From assembly GCF_001189955.1 (NCBI RefSeq), contig NZ_LFLT01000002.1, positions 1-64,000 on the forward strand: a stretch of DNA of 64,000 nt, given 5' to 3'. The stretch comes from Herbaspirillum chlorophenolicum. GTDB taxonomy: Bacteria > Pseudomonadota > Gammaproteobacteria > Burkholderiales > Burkholderiaceae_D. The notes below the pieces were generated by a model, which saw only the letters and a program-made list of their open reading frames with translations, made no database searches and was not told the DNA's origin. This document shows, piece after piece, positions 12,584 to 22,653 of this stretch (positions are counted from its first letter, which is position 1; each line of letters opens with the position of its first letter). The position numbers and the translations under genes were made by a program.

Positions 12584-14914
12584 ATGTCGAAGACGAGTCA
12601 AGCCCATATCCGCAACACCAAAGCGCCGGCCCCGCCGATGCCCAACCGCCTGGTGCGGCTGATTTCCGAAGCGCGCTGGCTGGCGCTTACCGCGCTGCTG
12701 GTCTATCTGGCCTTGATCCTTCTGACTTACTCCAAGACCGATCCGGGCTGGTCGGTGGCCAGCTCGGTGCCGCGCGCGGCCAACTGGGGCGGCCGCGTGG
12801 GCGCCTGGATGGCGGACCTGATGCTGTACATCTTCGGCATGTCGGCCTGGTGGTGGTGCGTGCTCCTGGCGCGCTCGGTCTGGAATGGCTACCGCCGCCT
12901 GTCCAACCGCTTCCTGCTGGAAAAGGAAGTCGAGCCTGAACACCGGCAGGAGCCCCTGATCCGCGCCGTCGGTTTTGTCTTCATGATGACCGGCAGCCTC
13001 GGTATCGAATTCACCCGCATGCATCGCCTGGCGCCCAAGCTGCCGCATTCTCCTGGCGGCGTGCTGGGGGAAATGATCGGTACGGCGGTACAGCCGACCT
13101 TCGGTTTCACCGGCGCTACCTTGCTGCTGCTGTTGCTGTTCGGGCTGGGCTTTTCCCTGTTCTTCCATGTTTCGTGGCTGGCCGCGGTGGAACGCATCGG
13201 CGGCGCCATCGAGGATGGCCTGCTGTGGGTGCGCAATTTCTTCGCCGCGCGCGCCGACCGCAAGGCGGGCCAGGAAGCCGCCGTCAAGCGCGAGGAAGTG
13301 GTGGTGCAGGAGCGCGCCAAGATCGTCGAGGCGCCGCCCATCCGCATCGAGCCGCAGATCGTCGAGGTGCAGAAATCCGACCGCGTGCAAAAGGAAAAGC
13401 AGACCAGCCTGTTCGACGACAGCAATACCGACCTGCCGCCATTGTCGCTGCTGGATGAGGCGCCGCCGGCACAGCAGACGGTGTCGGTCGAGACGCTGGA
13501 ATTCACCAGCCGCCTGATCGAGAAGAAGCTGTCCGACTTCGGCGTCGAGGTCAAGGTGGTCGCTGCTTACCCCGGCCCCGTGATCACCCGTTACGAGATC
13601 GAGCCGGCTACCGGCGTCAAGGGCAGCCAGATCGTCAACCTGGGGCGCGACCTGGCACGTTCGCTGTCGCTGACCTCGATCCGTGTGGTGGAAGTCATCC
13701 AGGGCAAGAATTTCATGGGCCTGGAACTGCCCAACCCCAAGCGCCAGATCGTGCGCCTGACGGAAATCCTCGGTTCCAAGGTCTACAACGACAGCCATTC
13801 CAGCCTGACCGTGGCGCTGGGCAAGGACATCGCCGGCAACCCGGTGGTGGCCGACCTGGCCAAGATGCCTCACTTGCTGGTGGCCGGTACCACCGGCTCG
13901 GGCAAGTCGGTGGGCATCAACGCCACCATCCTGTCGCTGTTGTACAAGTCCACGCCCAAGCAGGTGCGCCTGATCCTGATCGACCCCAAGATGCTGGAAC
14001 TGTCGATCTACGAAGGCATTCCGCACTTGCTGGCGCCGGTGGTGACCGACATGCGCCAGGCCGGCCACGCGCTGAACTGGGCAGTAGAGGAAATGGAGCG
14101 CCGCTACAAGAAAATGTCCAAGCTGGGCGTGCGCAACCTGGCCGGCTACAACCAGAAGATCATCGACGCCGACAAGCGCGGCGAGAAGATTCCCAACCCG
14201 TTCAGCCTGACCCCGGACGCACCGGAGCCGCTGGAGCAGTTGGAAACCATCGTCATCATCATCGATGAACTGGCCGACCTGATGATGGTGGTGGGCAAGA
14301 AGGTGGAAGAGCTGATCGCCCGCATCGCGCAGAAGGCGCGTGCGGCCGGCATCCACCTGATCCTCGCCACGCAGCGTCCGTCGGTGGACGTGATCACCGG
14401 CCTGATCAAGGCCAACGTGCCGACCCGCATCGCCTTCCAGGTATCGTCCAAGATCGACTCGCGCACCATCCTCGACCAGATGGGCGCGGAGACCCTGCTC
14501 GGCATGGGCGACATGCTGTACATGCCGCCCGGCACCGGCTTGCCGGTGCGCGTGCACGGCGCGTTCGTCTCCGACGATGAAGTCCATCGCGTGGTGGAAC
14601 ACCTCAAGTCCCAGGGGGAACCGAATTACATCGAAGGCATCCTAGAGGGCGGCGTGCTGGAAGATGCCGAAGGTGGCAGCGGCGCTGGTGCAGGCGCCGG
14701 TGGCGGCGAGAGCGACGAGCTGTACGACCAGGCCGTCGCCGTGGTGCTGAAGAACCGCCGTGCCTCGATCTCGCTGGTGCAGCGCCACCTGCGCATCGGC
14801 TACAACCGTGCCGCGCGCCTGCTGGAGCAGATGGAGCAGAGCGGGGTGGTGTCGACCATGCAGTCGAACGGCAACCGCGAGATCCTGGTGCCAGCGGGCA
14901 ACGATGCCGATTAA
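12584..14914 (+). CDS. ftsK: DNA translocase FtsK
   Basis: A septal membrane-anchored motor that pumps chromosome ends toward dif for XerCD resolution at division. The 776 residues comprise four N-terminal membrane segments (about 30-50, 80-105, 125-142 and 160-190), a short acidic linker, the RecA-like motor with Walker A GTTGSGKS near 435 and Walker B LILIDPK, and a C-terminal winged-helix gamma domain ([20 protein letters not shown]). The linker is much shorter than in E. coli, as in the SpoIIIE/SftA-like short form common in betaproteobacteria. lolA follows in the usual FtsK-LolA-RarA order. Confidence 0.95.
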   Translation: MSKTSQAHIRNTKAPAPPMPNRLVRLISEARWLALTALLVYLALILLTYSKTDPGWSVASSVPRAANWGGRVGAWMADLMLYIFGMSAWWWCVLLARSVWNGYRRLSNRFLLEKEVEPEHRQEPLIRAVGFVFMMTGSLGIEFTRMHRLAPKLPHSPGGVLGEMIGTAVQPTFGFTGATLLLLLLFGLGFSLFFHVSWLAAVERIGGAIEDGLLWVRNFFAARADRKAGQEAAVKREEVVVQERAKIVEAPPIRIEPQIVEVQKSDRVQKEKQTSLFDDSNTDLPPLSLLDEAPPAQQTVSVETLEFTSRLIEKKLSDFGVEVKVVAAYPGPVITRYEIEPATGVKGSQIVNLGRDLARSLSLTSIRVVEVIQGKNFMGLELPNPKRQIVRLTEILGSKVYNDSHSSLTVALGKDIAGNPVVADLAKMPHLLVAGTTGSGKSVGINATILSLLYKSTPKQVRLILIDPKMLELSIYEGIPHLLAPVVTDMRQAGHALNWAVEEMERRYKKMSKLGVRNLAGYNQKIIDADKRGEKIPNPFSLTPDAPEPLEQLETIVIIIDELADLMMVVGKKVEELIARIAQKARAAGIHLILATQRPSVDVITGLIKANVPTRIAFQVSSKIDSRTILDQMGAETLLGMGDMLYMPPGTGLPVRVHGAFVSDDEVHRVVEHLKSQGEPNYIEGILEGGVLEDAEGGSGAGAGAGGGESDELYDQAVAVVLKNRRASISLVQRHLRIGYNRAARLLEQMEQSGVVSTMQSNGNREILVPAGNDAD

Positions 14915-14978
14915 GCAGGAGGGAAGGCTGCGAGATGCTGCCTTTACCTTGTTGCACAACTGTAAGAACGGAAACAAC

Positions 14979-15713
14979 ATGAACAATCCCAGGCATCCCC
15001 TGTTTGAAGGAATCGAACGCCGCGGCCAGGTGCAATCCCGGGCGCGTGCCATCAACCTGCGCCGCATCCTCGCGGCAGTTTCGCTGTCGGCGCTGGCAGT
15101 GGCCGGCGCTATCGTTTTCACCGCACTGACGCCGGGCCGCGCCTCGGCGGCCGCGCTGGAGCAGTTCAAGCAATTTGTCGCCAGCACTCAGTCCGCCAAG
15201 GGCGATTTCACCCAGCGCCTGGTCAGGAACGACAACGGCAACGCCAAGGTGGTGAACACTTCCAGCGGCACCTTCGTGTTTTCGCGTCCGGGGAAATTCA
15301 TCTGGACCTACCAGAAGCCCTATGAACAGGTGATCCAGGCCGATGGCGAAAAGCTGTTCATCTACGACAAGGACCTGAACCAGGTCACCACCAAGAAGCT
15401 GGGGAATGCGCTGGGCTCTTCGCCGGCGGCGATCCTGTTCGGCAGCAATGACCTGGAAAAGAATTTCACCTTGAAGGAGGCGGGCGCCAAGGACGGCATG
15501 GAATGGCTGGAGGCGGTACCCAAGAGCCGCGACACCACTTTCGACCGTATCGGCATCGGCTTCAAGAACGGCATGCCGGTAGCGATGGAGTTGCATGATT
15601 CCTTTGGGCAGATCTCGGTGCTGAGTTTCGACAGCTTCGAAAAGAATCCGCCGCTGAAGGTCAACAGCTTCACCTTCACCATTCCCAAAGGCGCAGACGT
15701 ATTCAGCAACTGA
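14979..15713 (+). CDS. lolA: Outer-membrane lipoprotein carrier protein LolA
   Basis: A periplasmic chaperone that carries lipoproteins from LolCDE to LolB. The start at 14979 gives 244 residues with an unusually long, charged N-terminal region before the hydrophobic signal segment ([20 protein letters not shown]). The mature protein starts near [13 protein letters not shown] and shows the LolA strand pattern GDFTQRL and [15 protein letters not shown] shorter start may be used in vivo. It lies 64 bp after ftsK and is probably co-transcribed. A bidirectional terminator follows. Confidence 0.9.
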   Translation: MNNPRHPLFEGIERRGQVQSRARAINLRRILAAVSLSALAVAGAIVFTALTPGRASAAALEQFKQFVASTQSAKGDFTQRLVRNDNGNAKVVNTSSGTFVFSRPGKFIWTYQKPYEQVIQADGEKLFIYDKDLNQVTTKKLGNALGSSPAAILFGSNDLEKNFTLKEAGAKDGMEWLEAVPKSRDTTFDRIGIGFKNGMPVAMELHDSFGQISVLSFDSFEKNPPLKVNSFTFTIPKGADVFSN

Positions 15714-15744
15714 GCAACAGCCAGGCTGTTGCGGCCCCATGAAA

Positions 15745-15776
15745 AAAGCCCCGCAAGTGCGAACTTGCGGGGCTTT
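15745..15776. terminator. Bidirectional terminator between lolA and fdxA
   Basis: A perfect 14-bp stem (15745-15758 with 15763-15776) and 4-base loop. A-rich and T-rich flanks allow it to stop both the rightward lolA and the leftward ferredoxin transcripts. Confidence 0.85.
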
Positions 15777-15794
15777 CTTGTTCATGGCGGGGGG

Positions 15795-16136
15795 TTATTC
15801 GCCGTCGGTCATTTTCAGCATCGGCAGCTTGTCCTGGACGTCCTTCCACTGCGCATGATCGGCCATCGGCGCCTGCACCTTGGTGATGGGCTTCCAGCCG
15901 GGATGCTTGGCCAGCTTGGCATTGAGGTCTTCGAAATGCGCCAGTGCCGCCGGCAGGTCGGTGGCGTTATAGATCGCACCGACCGGGCATTCCGGTACGC
16001 ACATCGAGCAGTCGATGCAGCCATCGGGATCGATGGCGAGGAAGTTCGGTCCTTCAACGAAGCAGTCCATGGGACAGACGCTGACGCAATCGGTGTACTT
16101 GCACTGAATGCAGGAATCGGTGACGACAAATGGCAT
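15795..16136 (-). CDS. fdxA: Seven-iron ferredoxin (FdxA)
   Basis: A 113-residue small electron carrier with one [3Fe-4S] and one [4Fe-4S] cluster, like Azotobacter ferredoxin I. Conserved cysteines lie in CIQCKYTDCVSVCPMDC (residues 9-25) and CIDCSMCVPECP. The typical C-terminal extension ends in KMTDGE. The start MPFVVTDSC at 16136 matches the family; the longer frame to 16250 does not. No partner gene is adjacent, so the redox partner is unknown. Confidence 0.93.
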   Translation of the reverse strand: MPFVVTDSCIQCKYTDCVSVCPMDCFVEGPNFLAIDPDGCIDCSMCVPECPVGAIYNATDLPAALAHFEDLNAKLAKHPGWKPITKVQAPMADHAQWKDVQDKLPMLKMTDGE

Positions 16137-16252
16137 GGGATTCTGAAGCGGGCAGGGTGGCGACTTGCGCGGACAGGCCGCGCGGCAAGCGGGTATTTTA
16201 ACCGCTGCCGCGTTTGCCTGCCGTGACCGTTTCGTGACGGTTATGCACACTC

Positions 16253-16597
16253 TCAGGCGTTGCGACCGTCGTAGTGGATGCGTTTGAGCGTGTCGAGGTC
16301 AATGCCTTCCAGGCAACGGGCATTGATCGCAGCCATCGGCTTGCCTTGGGGGCTGGTGCCCATGCCGAATACGCCGATGCCGCAGCGTGCGCAGAACTGG
16401 TGGTCGATGACGTGCTTGTTGAAGCGGTAAGTGGACAGGCTTCCCTTGATCGTACAGTTGAGCTTGTCGCGGTCGACGAACCACATCAAATGGCCTTTGC
16501 GGCTGCAGTAGCTGCAGTTGCATTCCATCACTTGCCCGATCTCGCCTTCTGCAGTGAAGCTGATGTCGCCGCAGTGGCAACTGCCTTGATATATCAT
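16253..16597 (-). CDS. GFA-family (glutathione-dependent formaldehyde-activating-like) protein
   Basis: A 114-residue zinc-binding fold protein of the GFA/CENP-V family. It has the cysteine pattern GSCHCGDISF, CNCSYCSRKG and FCARCGIGVFG. Family members bind zinc; a few act on glutathione adducts, but most are uncharacterised. The start ATG at 16597 has a strong GGAGAGGACC ribosome site. Stand-alone gene between the ferredoxin and rarA. Confidence 0.88.
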   Translation of the reverse strand: MIYQGSCHCGDISFTAEGEIGQVMECNCSYCSRKGHLMWFVDRDKLNCTIKGSLSTYRFNKHVIDHQFCARCGIGVFGMGTSPQGKPMAAINARCLEGIDLDTLKRIHYDGRNA

Positions 16598-16834
16598 GGT
16601 CCTCTCCTCATCTTGCCGGTAATAGTAGAAACGGACAGCAGCGACAGTGTAGTGCATGCCGCATCCCGTGCAAGTCCTGCTCTGCGTTAGACTACTGCCT
16701 TTGGCGGCAGGCCCGTCTGCCGCCGGCACCGATTGATTCCGAGATGAACTTGATACCCCTGGCCGGGCGCATGCGGCCGCAATCCTTCTACGACGCGATC
16801 GGCCAGCGGCATGCGGCTTCGATGGGAGCCGGCC

Positions 16835-18139
16835 ATGTCTGACCTGTTCGCACACGAACCCGCCGCACCACTGGCCGAGGCCCTGCGTCCGAAGACCCTG
16901 GATGAGGTCATCGGGCAGTCGCACTTGCTGGGCGAGGGCAAGCCTTTGAGGCTGGCTTTCCAGTCGGGCAAGCCGCATTCCATGATTTTCTGGGGGCCGC
17001 CGGGCGTTGGCAAGACCACGCTGGCACGGCTCACGGCCACCGCCTTCAAGTGCGAGTTCATTGCCCTGTCCGCGGTGTTCTCCGGCGTCAAGGACATCCG
17101 CGCCGCGATGGAGCAGGCGCAGCAGAACCTGTCCATGGGCAAGCACACCATCTTGTTCGTCGACGAAATTCACAGGTTCAACAAATCCCAGCAAGACGCG
17201 CTGCTGCCTTATGCGGAAAGCGGCCTGGTCACATTTATTGGCGCCACCACCGAAAACCCATCCTTTGAAGTGAATTCGGCGTTGCTGTCCCGGGCCCAGG
17301 TTTATGTGCTGAAGTCGCTGGCAGACGAAGAATTGAAGCTGCTCCTGAAGCGGGTCCAGGAAGAAGGCGTTCTTGGCGATCTTCAATTTGAAGACCTGGC
17401 GATAGAAACAATCATTGGCTATGCGGATGGCGATGCAAGAAGGTTCCTGAACCTGCTGGAACAATGCAAAACGGCTGCGGGCGCTGCCGGTGTGCAGAAG
17501 ATTGATAGCGACTTCATCCAGAATGCCCTGACCTTGAATTCAAGGCGTTTTGATAAGGGCGGAGATAATTTCTACGACCAGATTTCAGCCCTTCACAAGT
17601 CGGTTCGCGGATCACATCCAGACGCCGCCCTCTATTGGCTGACGCGCATGCTGGATGGTGGCGCCGATCCCCGGTACCTGGCGCGGCGCATTGTGCGCAT
17701 GGCTTGGGAAGACATTGGCTTGGCGGACCCAAGGGCCATGCAGATAGCCAACGATGCCGCCTTGACCTATGAACGGCTGGGAAGCCCTGAAGGGGAACTG
17801 GCGCTCGGCCAGGCAGTGATCTATCTGGCCGTCGCCGCCAAGAGCAACGCCGGTTACAACGCCTACAACCAGGCCAGGGCCTTCGTGAAGCAGGACAAGA
17901 GCCGTGAAGTCCCGGTGCATTTGCGCAATGCGCCGACAAAGCTGATGAAGGAACTCGGCTACGGGCATGAATACCGATATGCCCATGATGAACCTAATGC
18001 CTATGCCGCCGGCGAAACCTATCTTCCTGAGGGCATAGAAGAACCCGGTTGGTATCAGCCGGTGCCCAGAGGCTTGGAAATCAAGATCGGTGAGAAGCTG
18101 GCCTTGCTGAAGAAGTGGGACGAGGAAGCCGGGGAATAG
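16835..18139 (+). CDS. rarA: Replication-associated recombination protein A (RarA/MgsA)
   Basis: A AAA+ ATPase related to clamp loaders and RuvB, acting at stalled replication forks with SSB. 434 residues. Walker A GPPGVGKTT near residue 58, Walker B ILFVDEIHRFNKSQQDAL and sensor GATTENPSFE are intact. The C-terminal tetramerisation region ends in typical PPGWYQP-like form (EEPGWYQPV). The start MSDLFAHEP at 16835 follows GGGAGCC. From about 17160 on, codon use looks less GC-rich than in the first third and in neighbouring genes, possibly an old recombination tract. Confidence 0.94.
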   Translation: MSDLFAHEPAAPLAEALRPKTLDEVIGQSHLLGEGKPLRLAFQSGKPHSMIFWGPPGVGKTTLARLTATAFKCEFIALSAVFSGVKDIRAAMEQAQQNLSMGKHTILFVDEIHRFNKSQQDALLPYAESGLVTFIGATTENPSFEVNSALLSRAQVYVLKSLADEELKLLLKRVQEEGVLGDLQFEDLAIETIIGYADGDARRFLNLLEQCKTAAGAAGVQKIDSDFIQNALTLNSRRFDKGGDNFYDQISALHKSVRGSHPDAALYWLTRMLDGGADPRYLARRIVRMAWEDIGLADPRAMQIANDAALTYERLGSPEGELALGQAVIYLAVAAKSNAGYNAYNQARAFVKQDKSREVPVHLRNAPTKLMKELGYGHEYRYAHDEPNAYAAGETYLPEGIEEPGWYQPVPRGLEIKIGEKLALLKKWDEEAGE

Positions 18140-18154
18140 CGTTTCCCGGTTTCA

Positions 18155-18550
18155 TCAAGCCGCAAGATTCAATTGCCAGGACACTCCAAACTTATCATCG
18201 ACCCAGCCGAACCGCCGGCTAAAGCCATAGTCGTCCAGCGGCATATGGACTTTCCCGCCGTCCGCGAGAACGGCAAACACACGCTCCAGCTCTTCCTCGG
18301 AGTCGCATTCCACAAAAGTCGAACTCGATGGCGTGAACGTGAAATGGTGTTCCACCGGACTGTCGGAGCACATGAATTCGCGGCCGCAGAGGCTGAAGGT
18401 CGCCACCTTGATGGTGCCGGCCGGCCCGTGTTCGCCTTCGGCATAACGCTCGGCGCGCACGATGCGGGAGCCGGGGAAGGTGGCAACGTACAGTTCCATT
18501 GCCGCCTGGGCAACGCCACCCTGGAACATCAGAAAAGGTAGGGGAGTCAT
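18155..18550 (-). CDS. VOC-superfamily protein, PhnB-like
   Basis: A 131-residue member of the PhnB/3-demethylubiquinone-methyltransferase-like branch of the vicinal-oxygen-chelate fold. It has LMFQGGVAQAAMELYVATFPGS at the start and the family ending DDKFGVSWQLNL. These small proteins are dimeric and mostly of unknown function. The ATG at 18550 is chosen; a TTG at 18577 would add nine residues. Convergent with rarA, 15 bp apart. Confidence 0.8.
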   Translation of the reverse strand: MTPLPFLMFQGGVAQAAMELYVATFPGSRIVRAERYAEGEHGPAGTIKVATFSLCGREFMCSDSPVEHHFTFTPSSSTFVECDSEEELERVFAVLADGGKVHMPLDDYGFSRRFGWVDDKFGVSWQLNLAA

Positions 18551-18669
18551 CGTGGATCGGTTCCATTTCGTGTTCAATGAAGGCTAATGCTAATCCTGAT
18601 TGCCTTGTACATGCCAGTCCGCTACCGACTCCATCCGATTCCGGCGCCATGCTGGAGATGGCAGTTGCC

Positions 18670-19311
18670 TCAGCCCGGCCAGCGCGAATTGCGAATCACG
18701 CTGCAGAAGTTGCCGGGCCTGAACGCAGGCTCCTTGTCGGCGATCACATCGGCCTTGACGTTGCCGAAGGTGGTCTGGGGTTTGCGCCTGATGCCGTCGT
18801 AGAAGGCCTGGATGATCTCTTCCTTGAATTGCGGCCCGCGCGGATGCGCCGCCACCACGGCTTCCTGCTGCGCGTCGCTGTATTGGCCATAGGTCAGGCC
18901 CAGCACGTCCATCTCCACTCCCGCCGTCACCAGCGCAATGACCGGATCCATGTATTCGGGAATGCCCGGCGTGGTGTGCAGTGCGATGGCGGTCCAGACC
19001 AGGTCGATATCCTGCTGCGAAATACCGCGGCTTTTCAGGAAGTCCCGCGCCGCGTTCGCGCCATCCACCTCGAAGCGGCAGCAGTCGCTGCTGTGCTGAT
19101 GCGTCAGGCCCATGTCGTGGAACATGCAGCCGCAGTACAGCAGCTCGCGGTCGAATTTCAAGCCGCGCTGCAGGCCCGCGAGCGCGCCGAAGTAGTAGAC
19201 GCGGCTGGAATGGTGGAACAGCAGCGGCGAGGCCGTGTCGCGCACCAGTTCTGTGATGTCGCGGGCAAGCTGGCTGTCGGGGATCTGGATGCCGTCGATG
19301 GTCGGGTTCAT
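18670..19311 (-). CDS. HD-domain hydrolase, cyanamide-hydratase-like
   Basis: A 213-residue HD-superfamily metal-dependent hydrolase. Metal ligands are visible as the His in FHHSSRV, the HD pair in CMFHDMGL and the His in ALHTTPGIPEYMDP. The layout resembles the cyanamide-hydratase/Ddi branch rather than nucleotide phosphohydrolases, but the substrate is unknown. It starts at 19311 after AAGGACTCAGCC. It is divergent from a GlxA-type regulator 135 bp away, which probably controls it. Confidence 0.75.
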   Translation of the reverse strand: MNPTIDGIQIPDSQLARDITELVRDTASPLLFHHSSRVYYFGALAGLQRGLKFDRELLYCGCMFHDMGLTHQHSSDCCRFEVDGANAARDFLKSRGISQQDIDLVWTAIALHTTPGIPEYMDPVIALVTAGVEMDVLGLTYGQYSDAQQEAVVAAHPRGPQFKEEIIQAFYDGIRRKPQTTFGNVKADVIADKEPAFRPGNFCSVIRNSRWPG

Positions 19312-19446
19312 GGCTGAGTCCTTTTGAAGGTTGAACAAGGGTTCGACAAATCTTCCCATTGCACTAAAATGTCTTCAATTGGCGTGATATGTTAAATGCT
19401 GCCAAATCGCGCGACATCAAGACACCCAGCCGCAAAGCCGCCCCCG

Positions 19447-20412
19447 ATGATCAAAACCATTGCCATTCTTGCCTTGCCCGGCGTCCAGATGCTCGACGTT
19501 TCAGGACCGCTCGACGTGTTCGCGCAGGCCAATGCCGACGCCGGGCGCGAACTGTATGCGCTGCGCGTGGTGGGATACGAACCCGGCCCCATCCGGTGCT
19601 CTTCCGGTGCACGGCTCCTGCCGGACCTGATCGTGGGAGAACCGCTGCCACGGCTGGATACCTTGCTTGTCGCCGGGACGCCGCACGCCTCGCGCACGGT
19701 GTTAAGCACCTCCGCGCTCCAATGGATTCGGGATACGGCCAAGGGAGCGAAGCGCTACGGTTCAGTCTGCACCGGTGCCTTTGTCCTGGCCTCGGCAGGC
19801 TTGCTGGATGGCAAACGTGTGACGACCCACTGGAATGCCGCCGGCGATTTGCGCCATGCCTATCCCCGCGTCACCGTGGAAGAGGATGCCCTGCATGTGA
19901 GGGATGGCAAAGTGCGCACTTCCGCAGGAGTGACTGCCGGTCTCGACCTGGCCCTGTCGATGGTGGAGGAGGATCTCGGCCGCGAGGCGGCAGCCGGCGT
20001 GGCGGCGCAACTGGTGATGTTCTTCAAGCGCCCTGGCGGGCAGTTGCAGTTCAGCCGCAAAGGGCAGGCCGGCCCCGTCGGGCGTTCAGTGTTGCAAGAG
20101 GTGCAGCGCTGGGTGGCGGCCAATCCGGGGCTGCCGCTGTCGGTGGAGGCACTGGCCGGGCATGCCGGCTTGAGCCCACGGCATTTCGCACGCCTGTTCC
20201 ATGCGGAAGTCGGGATTACGCCCGCAGCCTGGGTGGAGATGACGCGCATCAGTGCTGCGCGCGCATTGCTGGAGGCCGGTGCGGCGACGCCCAAGCAGGT
20301 GGCGGCGCAATGCGGCTTCGCCAACGTCGATACCTTGCGCCGCGCCTTCGTCAAGCATGTGGGTGTGTCGCCGGCCGTCTACCTGCGGCACCACGGGGGC
20401 GGGCAGGCCTGA
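19447..20412 (+). CDS. GlxA/FtrA-type AraC-family transcriptional regulator
   Basis: A 321-residue regulator with an N-terminal DJ-1/PfpI-like domain (about residues 1-175; nucleophile-elbow-like GSVCTGAFVLA) and a C-terminal AraC double helix-turn-helix (VEALAGHAGLSPRHFARLFHAEVG, then AAQCGFANVDTLRRAF). The DJ-1-like part probably senses a ligand. It is divergent from the HD-hydrolase gene, suggesting local control. The start MIKTIAIL at 19447 begins the Rossmann-like strand; the frame is open upstream. Confidence 0.85.
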   Translation: MIKTIAILALPGVQMLDVSGPLDVFAQANADAGRELYALRVVGYEPGPIRCSSGARLLPDLIVGEPLPRLDTLLVAGTPHASRTVLSTSALQWIRDTAKGAKRYGSVCTGAFVLASAGLLDGKRVTTHWNAAGDLRHAYPRVTVEEDALHVRDGKVRTSAGVTAGLDLALSMVEEDLGREAAAGVAAQLVMFFKRPGGQLQFSRKGQAGPVGRSVLQEVQRWVAANPGLPLSVEALAGHAGLSPRHFARLFHAEVGITPAAWVEMTRISAARALLEAGAATPKQVAAQCGFANVDTLRRAFVKHVGVSPAVYLRHHGGGQA

Positions 20413-20417
20413 TGTTG

Positions 20418-21032
20418 TCAGGCCGGTTTCCGACTCCAAACCGGGAAATGGCCTTCCATGGCCGCCATTGCGGAAATGATGGTTTGGTAGGTGGCGTCAT
20501 TATCGTAGCCCGGCAGGCGCGCCTTCATTGCCTCCATCAGGGCGTCCAGTCCCTCAGCGTCATTGGGAACAATGATGCCCTTGGCGCCTTCGGCGCCGTC
20601 GCCGCCGATCATCCATTGCGGCAGCGGCAGGAATTCGTCGCTGATGACGATGTCGACCCGGTTGACAGCGCTCCAGGCCACGCCTTCTCGCTTGAGGCCA
20701 TTGGCCATGGTGCGGATTTCCTCGTCGTCGAATTCCACGCTGATCTTGCGCGCCTGTTGCGCAGCCAGTTTGGCCGGGCTGAGTTCGGCCGCTCCTGGCG
20801 CGTGCACTTTCCAGTCGGTCTTGCGTTTTTTCGACGGCACGATACGGTTCTTGATCTGCTGGCCGAACGCGAAGGCGGCGCCGAACGACAGGCCGGCCAG
20901 CAAGCCGTAGAACAGGCTGGCGTCATGCGTCATGTAGTGGATGCCGGCCCACAGGGCCAGGCCGAAGGCCGCTGCCAGGCCAAGGATGGAAAGCGGCAGG
21001 GGAGTTTTCGGGGCGTCGTCGGTATCGGACAT
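20418..21032 (-). CDS. Hypothetical inner-membrane protein
   Basis: 204 residues. Two hydrophobic segments close to the N-terminus (about residues 14-35 and 40-60) are followed by a soluble, charged domain of about 130 residues, probably cytoplasmic because KNRIVPSKKRK follows the second segment. No family is recognised. The start ATG at 21032 is preferred over a TTG at 21047. Convergent with the GlxA-type regulator, 5 bp apart. Confidence 0.65.
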   Translation of the reverse strand: MSDTDDAPKTPLPLSILGLAAAFGLALWAGIHYMTHDASLFYGLLAGLSFGAAFAFGQQIKNRIVPSKKRKTDWKVHAPGAAELSPAKLAAQQARKISVEFDDEEIRTMANGLKREGVAWSAVNRVDIVISDEFLPLPQWMIGGDGAEGAKGIIVPNDAEGLDALMEAMKARLPGYDNDATYQTIISAMAAMEGHFPVWSRKPA

Positions 21033-21128
21033 GATCGGAATTGGCAAGAGTGGCTGGAAATGGGCCGAATGGTAACCCGTCCTGGCCGTTGCGTGCCATG
21101 CCGCGGGGGTGTGGAGATATGCGGATGA

Positions 21129-22532
<1,404 letters not shown>

Positions 22533-22556
22533 CCCGCACGGCAAGACCCGATGGAG

Positions 22557-22588
22557 AACGGCCGACCTGTAATGGGTCGGCCGTTTTT
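22557..22588 (+). terminator. Rho-independent terminator of serS
   Basis: A perfect 11-bp stem (22557-22567 with 22575-22585) and 7-base loop followed by five Ts. Confidence 0.9.
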
Positions 22589-22653
22589 ATTTTGGGGCTA
22601 GCGCGATGGCAGGCGCGGCGCCGGTGAAAACGTTTTTGCGGGCAGCGTAGCTG

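Noticed and set aside
12560-14602. 680-codon minus-strand frame
   Set aside because: Shadow of ftsK; no domain and extreme His/Gln/Arg content.
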